NCBI GenBank assembly: GCA_016286835.1
Contig: JAEEUD010000099.1
Coordinates: forward strand, 1 to 6,956
Direction of reading: 5' to 3'
DNA from: Pyramidobacter sp.
GTDB lineage: Bacteria > Synergistota > Synergistia > Synergistales > Dethiosulfovibrionaceae
Length of the DNA stretch: 6,956 nucleotides
In this document: in pieces, positions 6,167 through 6,956 of the stretch
How positions within the stretch are numbered: position 1 is the stretch's first letter
How the letters are laid out: every line of letters begins with the position of its first letter
Position numbers and translations under genes: made by a program
The notes under the pieces: generated by a model
Seen by the model: only the letters and a program-made list of their open reading frames with translations
What the model was told of the DNA's origin: nothing
Database searches by the model: none

Positions 6167-6188
6167 ACGCCCGCGAGGTGCGGACGTC
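6158..6188 (-). terminator. Rho-independent terminator of the flavodoxin unit
   Basis: On the minus strand GACGTCCGC (6188-6180) pairs with GCGGGCGTC (6174-6166) through nine pairs, one of them G-U, around a 5-base loop. A TCTTTTTT run follows at once (6165-6158). It starts 10 bases after the flavodoxin stop codon and separates that unit from the GNAT/DJ-1 gene. Confidence 0.92.
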
Positions 6189-6198
6189 CGTATGATCG

Positions 6199-6654
6199 TT
6201 ATTCTCCGGCCAGCCAGCGGCGCACGGCGTCGTCGGTCGCGCCGTTGGCGTCGAAGCACTCTCTCACATCGCCGGCGCAGGCGGCGCGGATATCGGACGC
6301 CGACTTCCGCGGACCGCTGCCGCCGTGCGTGCAGAACGGCAGCACCTTCTTGCCGGAGAAGTCGTACTGCGAAAGGAAGCTCAGGATCGCGCGCGGGCAC
6401 GTGAACCACCAGACGGGGAATCCCAGCGCGACCGTGTCGTACGACTCAAAATCATCCACGTGCGAGACGATCTCCGGCAGTTCGCGCACGATCTGTTCCT
6501 TCTTGGCGACGATGACCGTGGCGGCGTAGCCGGCGGGATATTTTTTCGCGGTGACGATCTCAAACAGCGTCCCGTCGCCGACGCGGGCGATCTTCTCGGC
6601 TGCGGCTCTGGTGATGCCGGATTTGGAAAAATACGCGACAAGCAGTTTTGACAT
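6199..6654 (-). CDS. Flavodoxin (short, FMN-binding electron carrier)
   Basis: Small soluble flavoprotein expected to bind FMN and carry low-potential electrons between redox enzymes in the cytoplasm, or to act as a flavodoxin-type quinone reductase. It has 151 residues, the normal size for a single flavodoxin domain. The FMN phosphate loop is SKSGIT (10-15) after the first strand LLVAYF. GFPVWWFTCPRAILSFL (78-94) is the second FMN loop, with Trp82 and Trp83 positioned to stack on the ring. PFCTHGGSGPRKSASDI (106-122) is the third flavin loop and following helix. The pattern resembles the flavodoxins often annotated Flavodoxin_4. GGAGG eight bases upstream supports ATG 6654. The gene starts 27 bases after the small membrane protein, so the two are probably co-transcribed, and it is followed by a strong terminator. 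The partner redox enzyme cannot be told from this window. Confidence 0.95.
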   Translation of the reverse strand: MSKLLVAYFSKSGITRAAAEKIARVGDGTLFEIVTAKKYPAGYAATVIVAKKEQIVRELPEIVSHVDDFESYDTVALGFPVWWFTCPRAILSFLSQYDFSGKKVLPFCTHGGSGPRKSASDIRAACAGDVRECFDANGATDDAVRRWLAGE

Positions 6655-6681
6655 GGAAATACCCTCCGTTGCGTGTGATAT

Positions 6682-6927
6682 TTACAGACAGCGCAGCACG
6701 AGTATGCCTGCCGTCAGCACCGCGGCGAGGAGCTCGAGGCCGAGCGCGGGCAGCAGGAACTTGTTGCGGCTGCGGCTGTAGGATTCGTAAAGGTTGAAAA
6801 CGCTCCAGACCAGATAGAGCAGAAACACCGACGCTGAGCCTTGTCCCGCGAACATGTCGCAGACGAGGACGAAACAGAACGTCAGATTGACCGCGATGGT
6901 CTGGTAAATGCGGATGCGGTCGTCCAT
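6682..6927 (-). CDS. Small three-helix membrane protein of unknown function
   Basis: I do not recognise a family. The 81-residue protein is predicted to cross the inner membrane three times: about residues 8-27 (TIAVNLTFCFVLVCDMF), 33-48 (ASVFLLYLVWSVFNLY) and 57-79 (FLLPALGLELLAAVLTAGIL). A charged stretch, ESYSRSRNK (48-56), lies between helices two and three and is probably cytoplasmic. There is no signal peptide and no catalytic motif; the cysteines at 18, 23 and 80 form no metal-binding pattern. ATG 6927 is preceded by CTGGAG at seven bases. It lies directly after a probable upstream gene end and 27 bases before the flavodoxin, so it is likely a middle member of an operon. Whether it works with the flavodoxin is unknown. 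Confidence 0.75.
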   Translation of the reverse strand: MDDRIRIYQTIAVNLTFCFVLVCDMFAGQGSASVFLLYLVWSVFNLYESYSRSRNKFLLPALGLELLAAVLTAGILVLRCL

Positions 6928-6931
6928 TATA

Positions 6932-6956
6932 TTACTCCAGCTCCAGTTCGGCGGAA
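6932..6956 (-). CDS. Possible 3' end of an upstream gene, cut by the window
   Basis: One minus-strand frame reads SAELELE and then stops with TAA at 6934-6932, five bases before ATG 6927. An acidic tail ending where the next gene's ribosome site begins is typical of tightly packed operons. Another frame also stays open to a TAA at 6929-6927, so the frame is not certain, and eight codons are too few to name a product. Confidence 0.3.

Overview
The window is an ordinary-looking stretch of a GC-rich bacterial chromosome. All seven recognisable genes, and a possible stub of an eighth, lie on the minus strand, so transcription runs from high to low coordinates. A lipid A-type phosphoethanolamine transferase implies an outer membrane with LPS or lipooligosaccharide. 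Rubrerythrin and a short flavodoxin point to an anaerobe. Base composition and protein style would fit Synergistota (for example a Pyramidobacter-like organism), but that is an inference, since no marker gene is present.

In order of transcription:
(1) 6956-6199: the possible 3' end of an unseen gene, an 81-residue three-helix membrane protein, and a flavodoxin closed by a clear intrinsic terminator (6158-6188).
(2) 6143-4222: a promoter, then a two-domain protein (GNAT acetyltransferase joined to a DJ-1/PfpI-type domain), then an RluF-like 23S rRNA pseudouridine synthase. A 44-bp gap between these two genes carries a cluster of DnaA-box-like 9-mers.
(3) 4203-3471: a strong sigma-70-type promoter, a hairpin-bearing leader, rubrerythrin, and a strong intrinsic terminator. 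This is a self-contained single-gene unit for oxidative stress defence.
(4) 3370-1: a promoter with consensus -10 and 17-bp spacing, then a sodium:solute symporter and a phosphoethanolamine transferase separated by one base and probably translationally coupled. The transferase runs off the left edge.

No mobile element, CRISPR array, RNA gene or defence system was seen, and no clearly new multi-gene system. The points most worth a second look are the GNAT/DJ-1 fusion, the DnaA-box-like cluster, the nested inverted repeats upstream of the symporter promoter, and the leader hairpin of rubrerythrin.
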